This document shows positions 8,319 to 16,277 of a stretch of DNA of 49,212 nt, piece after piece. Position numbers and translations under genes: made by a program. The DNA is from Desmonostoc muscorum FACHB-395 (GTDB lineage: Bacteria > Cyanobacteriota > Cyanobacteriia > Cyanobacteriales > Nostocaceae): assembly GCF_014698035.1 (NCBI RefSeq), contig NZ_JACJSF010000060.1:1-49212 (forward strand), in the 5' to 3' direction. The notes beneath the pieces were generated by a model, which worked only from the letters and a program-made list of their open reading frames with translations, made no database searches and was not told where the DNA came from. The stretch's first letter is position 1. The number at the start of each line of letters is the position of its first letter.

Positions 8319-9059
8319 TCATCTGCCTATTTCCGCAGCCGGAATATTGAGACGATAGCCCACACCATAAACAGTTTCAATTAAAGATTCGTTCTCTTCT
8401 TCTCCTAATTTGCGTCTCAATAAGCGAATTTGTGCTGCTACGACATTGCTAACTGGTTCTGCACCAATTTCCCAAAGCTGATTAATAATTTGGTCGCGGC
8501 TGACAATTTGGTTAGGATGTCTCATGAAATATTCCAACAATTGAAATTCCTTGACAGTTAAAAAGAATACTTGATTTTCTACGTGACCAGACTGACGAGT
8601 AAGTTGATGAGTGCTGTAATTGAGTGTCAGACAACCTACTTGTAAACGGCGGGGTTGGACCTGAGGTGTTAGCGTTGCTCCTACGTAAGAGGATCGCCGT
8701 TGTAATGCCCGCAATCTTGCCAGCAGTTCTGCCATATCAAAGGGTTTAACTAAATAATCATCTGCACCGCTATCTAAACCAATAATCTTTTCTTCCATCC
8801 GGTCTTTAGCCGTTAGCATTAATACAGGTAGAATTAATTGGCGCGATCGCAACCATTTACACAACTCTATCCCCGAAACTCCAGGCAGCATCCAATCAAA
8901 AATCGCAAGTGTGTACTCAGTCCAGCCAGTTTCTAAATATTGACATGCCTGAGTACCATCTAGAAACCAGTCAACTATATACGCCTCATGGCTCAGGACT
9001 TGTTTGATTGCTGAACCTAAATCTGCTTCATCCTCAACTAATATTAGCCGCATAGTCAA
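8319..9059 (-). CDS. rppA: OmpR-family response regulator (RppA-like)
   Basis: The 246-residue protein has a receiver domain (MRLILVEDEADLGSAIK, phospho-acceptor in AIFDWMLPGVSG, switch Thr in MLTAKD, Lys in LVKPFDMAELLARLRAL) and a C-terminal winged helix (FFLTVKEFQLLEYFMRHPNQIVSRDQIINQLW ... VAAQIRLLRRKLGE...IETVYGVGYRL). The start could be ATG 9059 or two codons later at MRLIL. It precedes and is cotranscribed with the histidine kinase. A direct repeat GTGAAAT-N4-ATGAAAT at 9102-9119, 43 bp upstream, has the 11-bp period expected of a site bound by two OmpR-type subunits, suggesting autoregulation. A degraded copy of the same N-terminal coding sequence occurs at 41609-41656. Confidence 0.88.
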   Translation of the reverse strand: MTMRLILVEDEADLGSAIKQVLSHEAYIVDWFLDGTQACQYLETGWTEYTLAIFDWMLPGVSGIELCKWLRSRQLILPVLMLTAKDRMEEKIIGLDSGADDYLVKPFDMAELLARLRALQRRSSYVGATLTPQVQPRRLQVGCLTLNYSTHQLTRQSGHVENQVFFLTVKEFQLLEYFMRHPNQIVSRDQIINQLWEIGAEPVSNVVAAQIRLLRRKLGEEENESLIETVYGVGYRLNIPAAEIGR

Positions 9060-9101
9060 CCCAATGCTAAAAGCCTTCTTTAATTACGCTTTCACAAAAA
9101 A

Positions 9102-9119
9102 GTGAAATAATTATGAAAT
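9102..9119. promoter_or_regulatory. Direct-repeat operator, site a (upstream of rppA-like gene)
   Basis: GTGAAATAATTATGAAAT contains two 7-bp half-sites separated by 4 bp (11-bp period). The same layout recurs at 12060, 16006 and 41348, each time between genes in front of a coding start. Binding protein unknown; an OmpR-type regulator is likely. Confidence 0.6.
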
Positions 9120-9258
9120 TTTTATTCTACTTAAGAAATAAATATTGATGCCTCCATAGTTTTTGATTCATACAAAAATAAAGTTTTTCTGCTTTTTGAC
9201 TTATCAATAATTATTATCTCAATAGTAGGAAGCAAACTTTATATAGCAATCATAAATG

Positions 9259-9356
9259 AGTTTTGAAAAATATTTTTTTAATCGAACCACAGAGATGTAG
9301 AGAACACAGAGAGGTAATAAGTAGGGCTTTTCACGAATAATTTAGGACTGGTATAG
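9259..9356. repeat. Dispersed repeat, copy 2 (about 100 bp)
   Basis: It matches 3699-3798 in block order: AGTTTTGAAAA, TTAATCGAACCACAGAG, AGAACACAGAGAG, AATAATTTAGGACTGGTAT. It is located upstream of the rppA-like gene. Confidence 0.75.
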
Positions 9357-9474
9357 CTATTTTATAAACGATGTGACAACTATCAATAACATAGTTGTAA
9401 CAAAAACATTTTCTTAGTAAGAATATGACTCCATTGTGACTGTGGGTTGCCTTTATTGACATGATTATCGAACA

Positions 9475-9740
9475 GAATTCAGAAGTCAGAATGGGCTAAA
9501 CCGCCCCGCTACCGCTAACAGAATGAATTTTGTACGAAAAAGTGGATAGCGCAGCGTAAAGCCTTCTCTTTCAGAGACGCTAACGCGAACGGCATAGCTT
9601 CTCTACGAGAGGCTGCGCCAACGCTTAGAGCGAGTCAGACGCTCAAGGATTCGCTTTGCGCGTCGCTATCGAGCGTCTTGATTCTGACCGGAGACGCTCC
9701 GCCTCCGGCTCCGCTCCTGAATTGTGACTTCTGCATTCTT
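9475..9740. repeat. Mosaic small-repeat region
   Basis: About 265 bp bounded by GAATTCAGAAGTCAGAAT on the left and ATTGTGACTTCTGCATTC on the right, roughly inverted. The inside is GC-rich with many self-complementary blocks (CTTCTCTACGAGAGGCTGCG, GAGACGCTCCGCCTCCGG, GACGCTCAAG / CTTGA-type pairs). It carries no ORF and looks like nested cyanobacterial short repeats. Confidence 0.7.
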
Positions 9741-9782
9741 CTTCAATTTGGATTAATTCGTAATTCGTAATTAATTTTTTGT

Positions 9783-10163
9783 TTATATAGCTTGCATTTT
9801 TTCACCTTGGGGTTTTGATAGTGCTTGTAGTTCTTCCCAACTATAGTGACTAGGTAATTCAATTGGTTTGTGATTTGCTCCTAATCCCAATCCAACTGTT
9901 GGTTCGAGTTCTTCAGTAAATTCCTCTACATATTCTGCCAACTTATTGGCTGCAAGCCCACCAGTAATTGCCCCTGCAAGCCCACCAATTGCAGCACCCA
10001 TCTTACCACCAATTGAGCGACCCAGCGCGGCTCCTGCAAAGCCACCTCCCACAGCACCTAGACCTGTCACTAAGGGATCAGAATTTATCTGTTCTGACTC
10101 GTCCTGTTGAGATTGAATCTGTGGTTGCTCAATTGGTGTAATTTGTCGTTCATCTTTGGTCAT
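9783..10163 (-). CDS. Glycine-zipper protein of unknown function
   Basis: The 126-residue protein has a polar Gln-rich N-terminus (ITPIEQPQIQSQQDESEQ), then a glycine-zipper segment GLGAVGGGFAGAALGRSIGGKMGAAIGGLAGAITGGLAANKLAEYVEEFTEELEP with G-x3-G and A-x3-G spacing, and a C-terminal SHYSWEELQALSKPQGEKM. Glycine zippers pack two helices in or on membranes; similar small proteins are often stress-induced in cyanobacteria (general knowledge, not shown here). ATG 10163 has an AGGAGA site 6 bp upstream. It lies between the repeat-rich gap and the GMC oxidoreductase gene. Confidence 0.75.
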   Translation of the reverse strand: MTKDERQITPIEQPQIQSQQDESEQINSDPLVTGLGAVGGGFAGAALGRSIGGKMGAAIGGLAGAITGGLAANKLAEYVEEFTEELEPTVGLGLGANHKPIELPSHYSWEELQALSKPQGEKMQAI

Positions 10164-10277
10164 AATGTTTCTCCTTTTTACTATTTACTCTTGACCGATA
10201 ACCTAGTTCATTTCAATAGTTAAGCTATGCCTTAGTGTACCCTTCCCTACGGGATGCCAAGGGTGAACGGGATTTTG

Positions 10278-11852
10278 CTACACGGAGCGTGCTACAAGTA
10301 GATCGCCAACACGCAACGCATTCGCCATAATCGTGAGTGTAGGGTTAGCACCGGAATTTGACGGAAAGAAGCTACTATCTACCACATAGAGATTATCGAC
10401 ATCATGAGTACGGCAATTGATGTCAAGAACTGAGGTTTTGGGATCTGTGCCAAATCGACAACTACCGCATTGATGAGCAACTGCTTGTTCAGGTAGATGA
10501 GTGCGGGGATAAATGCTAAATGGCAAGACGTGTTTAGCAGAGTGAGGGATTGACTTGAGTACAGATGTCCAGCGATGAATTAAGCGATCGCTTGCTTCGT
10601 TATTGTTCAGTGTATAGTCAACATGAATCTTATCGCCCACCATCCGAATCCGATTATTTGGATCTGGTAAATCTTCTGTCTGTAACCACCAGCCAACCGA
10701 TCGCTCGGCCAGCAAATAGCGCTCAAAATGAGGAATCAGCTTGACAAATGGAGCCATCAGTGGCGGTGCTTCTCCGGGAATCATATCGGCAAGTACATTA
10801 CCTGTATTCTGCACCATGCCCATTGGATAGGGGAAATCCGGCTCTCCCCAGTAAAAATCGTTGACAGCGATGGTTTTTTGAAAGTTGGCGTGATTCACTT
10901 CTAGATGTATGGAAACTATGGCCGTTTCCAGTTGCTTCATGAAATTCCGCCCCACTTGATCGGAACTATTTGCTAATCCGTTGGGATGTTTGTCATTAGC
11001 AGAGCGTAACAGCAAAGCAGCTGAGTTGACAGAACCACAGGCAACAACCACAATATCGCTTGTGAACCAATGTTGCTCTCCTCCAATTTCAGTTTCTACC
11101 TTTGTCACTTCTCGCCCCGACTCACTGGTATGCAGCCGCAAGACTTTGGCATTAGTTAAAAGAGTAACATTGGCATACTTTTCACGAGCCGGACGAATGG
11201 CGTTGACATCAGCATCGGCTTTTGCTTGTACTAAACAGGGGTATCCGTCAAAAGTATCGCAGCGAATACAGGGACTCTTGGTGCGATCGCTTTCATTCAG
11301 CTTTAATCCTAATGGCAGGTGAAATGGATAATAACCCAGTTCCCGAATGCCATCAGCGAGAGACTGCATATCTGGCTCATGGCTGACTGGCGGATAAGGA
11401 TATGGTTCGCTGCGAGGTGGTTCTGTGGGGTCTTCTCCTTCCTGTCCATGCACGTCATATAGCTTTTCTGCTTGGGTGTAGTATGGCTCAAAGTCTTGAT
11501 ACTTCAAAGGCCATTCTGGAGAAATTCCTCCTTTATGAATTACCCTTTCAAAATCTCGCTCCCGGAATCTAATTAGGGCTGCACCGTAGAGTTTGGTATT
11601 GCCACCAACCCAGTAACCTGTCTGAGGTTGAAAGGCTTTACCTTCCTTGTTATACCATTGCTCATCAGTATGGTAACGATGTTTTTGATAGACTTCCTCT
11701 GGGTTCCAGTTAGCTTTCTCTCTCGGTAAAAAGTCGCCTCTTTCCAGTACGAGAAATTTTTTACCTGTAGGTGCAAGGCGGTGGGCTAATGTACCTCCAC
11801 CGGCTCCTGTACCGATAATAATAATGTCGTAATGTTCTGTGATGCTAGTCAT
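10278..11852 (-). CDS. GMC family oxidoreductase
   Basis: The 524-residue flavoprotein opens with the FAD-binding dinucleotide fold DIIIIGTGAGGGTLAHRLAPTGKKFLVLERG and continues with WVGGNTKLYGAALIRFRERDF and SPCIRCDTFDGYPCLVQAKADAD. The C-terminus has HQCGSCRFGTDPKTSVLDINCRTHDVDNLYVVDSSFFPSNSGANPTLTIMANALRV, the GMC C-terminal domain with active-site His (AHQCG) and Asn (SGANPT). Members oxidise sugars, alcohols or choline; the neighbouring lactonase and sugar enzymes make a sugar substrate plausible. No signal peptide. It is divergent from the SMP-30 gene across a 690-bp gap containing operator site d. Confidence 0.9.
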   Translation of the reverse strand: MTSITEHYDIIIIGTGAGGGTLAHRLAPTGKKFLVLERGDFLPREKANWNPEEVYQKHRYHTDEQWYNKEGKAFQPQTGYWVGGNTKLYGAALIRFRERDFERVIHKGGISPEWPLKYQDFEPYYTQAEKLYDVHGQEGEDPTEPPRSEPYPYPPVSHEPDMQSLADGIRELGYYPFHLPLGLKLNESDRTKSPCIRCDTFDGYPCLVQAKADADVNAIRPAREKYANVTLLTNAKVLRLHTSESGREVTKVETEIGGEQHWFTSDIVVVACGSVNSAALLLRSANDKHPNGLANSSDQVGRNFMKQLETAIVSIHLEVNHANFQKTIAVNDFYWGEPDFPYPMGMVQNTGNVLADMIPGEAPPLMAPFVKLIPHFERYLLAERSVGWWLQTEDLPDPNNRIRMVGDKIHVDYTLNNNEASDRLIHRWTSVLKSIPHSAKHVLPFSIYPRTHLPEQAVAHQCGSCRFGTDPKTSVLDINCRTHDVDNLYVVDSSFFPSNSGANPTLTIMANALRVGDLLVARSV

Positions 11853-12542
11853 AATTGATAATTAGTAATTTCATATTAATTACGGTTTAATTTCTTTCAT
11901 GCTGTCAAGTAATTTGGCAATGTTTTAAGTTCATTTATAAGTTTTATCAAAATTTAAATAGCTCTAAAGACAGATTCTTATGCTTAGACTAAAGCTTTAA
12001 TTACAATATTGCTTCTCTCTAATGGATTAATATTTATTTATGCCTAAAGACAGGTTAGTATTTCATTTTAATTTCATTTTTTATTTCTATTGTATGAATT
12101 AGCTATGTAATCTCTTTACAAAAATAGGAAATAAATTTTGGTTGGCATTTTTGATGAAGCTATTAATTCGATGTGTTAAAAAATATTTAATTTTAAAAAT
12201 GAATAACTTTGTTTTGAATAAAAATAGTCTTTTGGTGCAATCTATATCTATGGTTCAATGTTAATAGAAATCAATAAAGTAAGAATTAGCTTTATAACAA
12301 TTAACTTTAATATTGTATTTAGTAACTGATGAAAACAGCTAGAAAATTTACACTCAGTACCGCAAGCCGGAAGTCAAAAGTATTATAGAATCAATTTTTT
12401 AGGGGTTTTAAATGGTTGCTCTATTTCCGCCTTGGCGTACTCAGTTGGTTACACGATATTAAATATACATTTATAGTATTTTAGTATTAATTTAAACCTG
12501 CTATTTATCGTCAGTAGCCAAGTTAAATAACAGGAGATTTCT
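11853..12542. other. AT-rich divergent regulatory region
   Basis: These 690 bases lie between the divergent GMC oxidoreductase and SMP-30 genes. No gene is supported. They contain the CCTAAAGACAGG element and the ATTTCAT direct repeat at 12040-12077. Long poly-A/T tracts around 12180-12260 suggest bent DNA. Confidence 0.6.
12040..12077. promoter_or_regulatory. Direct-repeat operator, site d, with CCT-N6-AGG element
   Basis: CCTAAAGACAGG at 12043-12054 is followed five bases later by ATTTCATTTTAATTTCAT (12060-12077), two half-sites at 11-bp period. It is in reverse orientation to sites a-c. The clcA upstream region at 41348-41389 has the same two elements together (CCTAAAGATAGG plus ATGAAAT repeats). 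Confidence 0.58.
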
Positions 12543-13472
12543 ATGCCTGAAGCCATTGAGATTTATGACGATCGCCTCCTTGCTATTGTACGCCCCGGTG
12601 CTTTACTCCAGGAGCTAGCCAATGGTGCAGTCCATAGCGAGGGGCCTGTTTACTTCCATGAAGATGACAGTGTTGTGTGGAGTGACGCTCACGGCAACCG
12701 CCTGTTACGGTGGAGTCCCACTGACAATGTGACTGTCCTACGAGATCCATCTGATTACCAAAGCGGTAATTACCGTGACTTAGAGGGTCGTCTGGTTGCC
12801 TGTTCCTCTGGTCTGCGTGCTATTATCCGATGCGAAGACAATGGTGAATGGAAGGTTTTAGTCGATCGCTACCAAGGCAAACGCCTCAACAGTCCAAATG
12901 ATTTGGTAGTAAAAAGCGACGGCACGATTTGGTTCACCGATCCGCCTTATGGGATTACCGAGCCAAACCAAGGTTACGGCGGCGAACAGGAACAACCCGG
13001 AAGTTACGTCTATCGCTTTGACCCGACAACAGGTGAGATTTATCCTGTAGTAACAGACATGGTGCGCCCGAATGGGTTGGCTTTCAGTCCAGACGAAAGC
13101 ATGCTGTATGTTTCAGATACAGCTGCGTTTAATATTCCTGGAGGGCCTCATCATATTCGTGTCTATGAGGTTGTGGACAATCGCTATGTAAAGAATGGGC
13201 GTGTATTTGCAGTCATTGAACCAGGACAACCGGATGGACTGCGGGTTGACGAACATGGCAATGTTTTTACTAGTTCTCAAGACAGCGTGCAGATATACGC
13301 CCCCGACGGAACTCGCTTAGGAAAAATTTTTGTACCGGAGACATCAGCTAACCTGACTTTTGGTGGTAAAGAAGGCGATTCCCTTTCAGGGACACTTCGT
13401 GAACGCTTATTTATCACAGCCGGTCATTCGTTATATGTTATCGACCTTAATACCCGTGGTGTACAACTATGA
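12543..13472 (+). CDS. SMP-30/gluconolactonase/LRE family protein
   Basis: The 309-residue protein has the six-bladed propeller hallmarks of SMP-30 lactonases: HSEGPVYFHEDDSVVWSD near residue 30, the metal-binding RLNSPNDLVVKSDGTIWFTDPPYG near residues 115-140, and RPNGLAFSPDESMLYVSDTA with PDGLRVDEHGNVF farther on. These enzymes hydrolyse sugar lactones such as gluconolactone with a divalent metal. There is no signal peptide, so it is probably cytosolic. ATG 12543 has CAGGAGA upstream. Its stop overlaps the DoxX gene by 4 bp, giving translational coupling. With the dehydrogenase at 16278 and the glucosidases downstream it could complete a glucose-to-gluconate route (inference). Confidence 0.9.
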   Translation: MPEAIEIYDDRLLAIVRPGALLQELANGAVHSEGPVYFHEDDSVVWSDAHGNRLLRWSPTDNVTVLRDPSDYQSGNYRDLEGRLVACSSGLRAIIRCEDNGEWKVLVDRYQGKRLNSPNDLVVKSDGTIWFTDPPYGITEPNQGYGGEQEQPGSYVYRFDPTTGEIYPVVTDMVRPNGLAFSPDESMLYVSDTAAFNIPGGPHHIRVYEVVDNRYVKNGRVFAVIEPGQPDGLRVDEHGNVFTSSQDSVQIYAPDGTRLGKIFVPETSANLTFGGKEGDSLSGTLRERLFITAGHSLYVIDLNTRGVQL

Positions 13473-14035
13473 TTTATCAATTTGGGTTGGGTGTAGCGTT
13501 AAGCGGAGCTATTCCGAAGGAACTCGCTTTTTTCGTAGCTGAATTTAATTTCCCACAGCTAAGTCCACACTTGTTAAGTTCACTTTCTCCTGTGTATCCT
13601 GACGGATTTCCCGGATTAGCACTTTTACTTCTCAGAGTTAGCCTTGGCTGGTTGTTTATACTACACGGCTATCCCAAGATAACGCATCTTCGACGGTGGG
13701 CTGAGTCTCTAAAAACGCCTGTCTTTCTTTGCTTTTTATCAGCTGCATCGATGTTAGGTGGCGGAATTTTTCTGATTCTTGGATTCGTCACACTCTTAGC
13801 AACTTTGCCCATTCTCTGCTCAATGATTTTTGCGATATATTTGCACATCTCTGGAAGTAAGCCTTTTGTAGCTCAAGATCCATACTTAATTCCTAAAGAA
13901 CAGTATCAGGGTGCTTTAGGACAAGGTGAACCGCCAAGTTGGGAAAAGGCTTTTATGTATTGCGTTATGTTAATTGCGATCGCAGTTTTAGGCCCTGGTG
14001 CTTATTCGCTTGATGCTTTGATTTTTGGAAGTTGA
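13469..14035 (+). CDS. DoxX family membrane protein
   Basis: The 188-residue frame contains a DoxX domain from about residue 45: FPGLALLLLRVSLGWLFILHGYPKI, then a second segment CFLSAASMLGGGIFLILGFVTLLATLPILCSMIFAIYL and a last one near the C-terminus (AFMYCVMLIAIAVLGPGAYSLDALIF). DoxX proteins are four-helix membrane proteins linked to quinone or thiosulfate redox or to assemblies with oxidoreductases. The ATG overlaps the SMP-30 stop (ATGA). Residues of about 9-20 are encoded by a sequence resembling a small dispersed repeat (13493-13526), so the first 40 residues may be recent sequence and a later start is possible. Confidence 0.82.
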   Translation: MIYQFGLGVALSGAIPKELAFFVAEFNFPQLSPHLLSSLSPVYPDGFPGLALLLLRVSLGWLFILHGYPKITHLRRWAESLKTPVFLCFLSAASMLGGGIFLILGFVTLLATLPILCSMIFAIYLHISGSKPFVAQDPYLIPKEQYQGALGQGEPPSWEKAFMYCVMLIAIAVLGPGAYSLDALIFGS

Positions 14036-14123
14036 GTTATTTTCTCGTTAACACTGCATTGTACCAGACAGGCGATTTTGTAAGAGATAATTGAAAGTAC
14101 TCTTCTACGGGAGTAGGGTAGTG

Positions 14124-14198
14124 ATGACCGAGTTACTTGAAAAAGCGATCGCCAAGCTCAAAACTTTGCCTGAGTTCACTAAATATGACAATGCGTAA
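14124..14198 (+). pseudogene. Antitoxin N-terminal remnant (24 codons)
   Basis: The frame ATG...TAA encodes MTELLEKAIAKLKTLPEF followed by TKYDNA. The beginning matches the N-terminus widely seen in small cyanobacterial antitoxin-like proteins, which normally continue to about 70-90 residues. It runs into the start of the next gene in another frame and then stops. No toxin follows. Too short for certainty. Confidence 0.45.
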
Positions 14199-14814
14199 TT
14201 CTTTTATCCCATACGAAGTTGGACTTAGACTTCACACCGAGAGTATAGAAACTATCATTAATGCTCTCCTTGAAAAACAAGAGACGCTTTACTCACAGGC
14301 TCTAAATGCTACCGATGATTTCGAGAAAGAAAGGTGCTTCGACGACTTAGCTGACTGGAATTATGAACTTATAAAACTTGCCGAGTTGCTCTTAGTGGAC
14401 ATATCTCATTGGGTAGAGCGTGAAATGAAACGACTTGTAGCTGCTCTACCAGAGAACTTCTCTACTAAGAAAATATCCTATATGGAAAGTCGCAATCTCT
14501 TTTCTGATAAGACAGGTGTTGATCTTAAAAAGATCCCAGGCGACTTTGAGCTAAATGTTCTGCGGTTATTTGCCAACTGCTGGAAGCACAATGCTAACCC
14601 GAAACCATCTGAAAAACTTTGCAAGGATCTCAATATTAATACTGATCCTGCATTGATAGTGGGGCTTCTCACTTCAAAGGAAGTCAGCAAAAGTTTAGGA
14701 AGCTTGCTCAACCTCACGGAAGGAAATAGTAAGCACTATGAAATTAATATTGTGCGTGCTTATGCGATGTGTGCTTACGACTATCTCACTACCCTTGAAC
14801 AAAAGCTTAATTGA
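14185..14814 (+). CDS. Hypothetical helical protein
   Basis: I do not recognise this protein. An upstream TTG at 14137 is possible, but that part overlaps the antitoxin remnant, so ATG 14185 (209 residues, MTMRNSFIPYEVG) or 14191 is preferred. It is soluble, mostly helical, with two acidic/aromatic stretches (FDDLADWNYELIKLAELLLVDISHWVEREMKRLVAALPENF) and a central NVLRLFANCWKHNANPKPSEKL motif. The R-x(7)-H-N stretch is faintly like HEPN-type folds, but I do not assert this. It lies alone between DoxX and the convergent VOC gene, with 69 bp to the latter. A host-interaction or stress role would be speculation. Confidence 0.6.
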   Translation: MTMRNSFIPYEVGLRLHTESIETIINALLEKQETLYSQALNATDDFEKERCFDDLADWNYELIKLAELLLVDISHWVEREMKRLVAALPENFSTKKISYMESRNLFSDKTGVDLKKIPGDFELNVLRLFANCWKHNANPKPSEKLCKDLNINTDPALIVGLLTSKEVSKSLGSLLNLTEGNSKHYEINIVRAYAMCAYDYLTTLEQKLN

Positions 14815-14883
14815 TGCAGTTTTAACGTATATTTATTGCAATATTTTAGTCCTTGTATTTTCATTATTTTAGTCCTTGTATTT

Positions 14884-15852
14884 TCATTTAGATAATTTTG
14901 TGACAAGCAAAATTGGGTGTCCGTCAGGATCTTTAACTAGACAACCTTGCCGATAAGGAAAAGAGCGATCGCTAAACTGCACAATCCGCGACGATACAAA
15001 CTCAACCCCGTTACGCCGTAGCTTATCCACTAACTGCTCAAGATTATTTACAACTAGCTCAATTTGGATATGTGCAATATCGCAACTTTTCCAGTCACTC
15101 GGTATTGAGCGACCTTTTCCAGGCACAATATAGTCTAACAGTTCAATTCCCACACCATCTTCAACAGGTCGCAGTGCTGTAATTTTGACTTCGGCTCCTG
15201 GTAAATTATCCAAGCGAGATTGGGTTGCACGCCAGTTGAGGCTGCGGCTATCAATTTGCATTCCCAGGATGTTGCAGTAAAAGTGTAGACTCTGCTCGGT
15301 ATTGGAAATAGCGATCGCACTATGATCGATTCCCAAAAACAAGCTATGGCTATTTTGATGCCATTGATCTTGTCCTTTATCAGGCGGAAACCAAATTAAC
15401 TCTAAATCATGACCATCAGGGTCTTTAAACTTAAAAGCGCGGACACCACCAGACGCTTGATTACCAGGTGGTATTGTCTGCGGTGCAACGGAAATTGGTT
15501 CAATGGAAAATGAACGCAAGTGAGCATAAGCACGATCCATATCACTCACTACAATTGCCAGATGTTGAAACCACAGGTCATTACTTTGTGAATAGCTGGG
15601 GATGGGTTTACCCTGAATATTAAGATACTCCATCAACTCGATAAGTTCATCACCTAATCGTAAAGTGATAATGCGAATTTTTGCCCCAGTCACACCTTCT
15701 AAGTCGCTATAATCCTGTCCTTCAACAGTAATGTCAGAAACGAGTTCAAAAGCAAGTGCTTGTGTATAGAATTCCAAAGAGCGCTCGCCGTTTGTCACTG
15801 TTAAGCCAATAGCTCTAATTCTTTGTACTTGTACATCGGTTTGATTAGACAT
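14884..15852 (-). CDS. Two-domain VOC (glyoxalase/dioxygenase-like) protein
   Basis: The 322-residue protein contains two vicinal-oxygen-chelate modules. The first starts at RIRAIGLTVTNGERSLEFYTQALAFELV and ends at GVRAFKFKDPDGHDLELIWFP; the second starts at LFLGIDHSAIAISNTEQSLHFYCNILGMQI and ends at QGCLVKDPDGHPILLVTKL. Both end modules have the DPDGH metal-ligand region, and there is a Glu in DLELI. Such proteins include glyoxalases, dioxygenases and resistance proteins; the substrate is not evident. ATG 15852 is preferred over TTG 15858. The gene is divergent from the SDR at 16278, with operator site b in the gap. Confidence 0.87.
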   Translation of the reverse strand: MSNQTDVQVQRIRAIGLTVTNGERSLEFYTQALAFELVSDITVEGQDYSDLEGVTGAKIRIITLRLGDELIELMEYLNIQGKPIPSYSQSNDLWFQHLAIVVSDMDRAYAHLRSFSIEPISVAPQTIPPGNQASGGVRAFKFKDPDGHDLELIWFPPDKGQDQWHQNSHSLFLGIDHSAIAISNTEQSLHFYCNILGMQIDSRSLNWRATQSRLDNLPGAEVKITALRPVEDGVGIELLDYIVPGKGRSIPSDWKSCDIAHIQIELVVNNLEQLVDKLRRNGVEFVSSRIVQFSDRSFPYRQGCLVKDPDGHPILLVTKLSK

Positions 15853-16277
15853 ATTCAACAGACTTTGTACTTATTCTGTACTAGCTTCGCAAAAATTCAA
15901 TATCAGTCTTGTATAAATCAATCAATATAAAAAATATTATAAAATTTATCTCTAGCTTAAGAAAGACATGCAACTGACTTTATCCTTTAAAGATTTCATC
16001 CAATAATGAAATCGTGATGAAATTTTTATAGTTCTTTCGATAGAGATATTTATTATACCAATGGCTAGAAGCGTTCATTCTTGCAAACCTCTAAAGTAAT
16101 GCCAGAATCACCAAAATAGCTGTCAAAAATTAAACACATAAGCAAAATGTGTAATTGGTATAAAAATTTCAACGTAGGACAGCTTGCTTCAATTTGGATT
16201 CAATCATAAGTTTTCAATATCAGCTATCCTCAAACTTTGCAAATGAAAATACATAGCAAAAATTCTGAAAAAGTATT
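15853..16277. other. Divergent intergenic region VOC/SDR
   Basis: These 425 AT-rich bases separate two divergent genes. They contain operator site b at 16006-16023. I see no small gene. Confidence 0.6.
16006..16023. promoter_or_regulatory. Direct-repeat operator, site b (VOC/SDR)
   Basis: ATGAAATCGTGATGAAAT gives two identical 7-bp half-sites at 11-bp period, followed by TTTTATAG as at site a (TTTTATTC). It is 154 bp from the VOC start and 255 bp from the SDR start. Confidence 0.62.

Larger units (their letters stand above)
9060..9782. other. Gene-free stretch with operator, dispersed repeat and mosaic repeat
   Basis: These 723 bases hold no credible gene. They contain the 11-bp-period direct repeat at 9102-9119, the second copy of the dispersed repeat at 9259-9356, a mosaic GC-rich repeat at 9475-9740, and the short tandem 'attcgtaattcgtaatt' near 9755. 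Confidence 0.75.

Noticed and set aside
12411..12461. Short ORF MVALFPPWRTQLVTRY in the GMC/SMP-30 gap
   Set aside because: Sixteen codons without conserved features; no evidence of translation.
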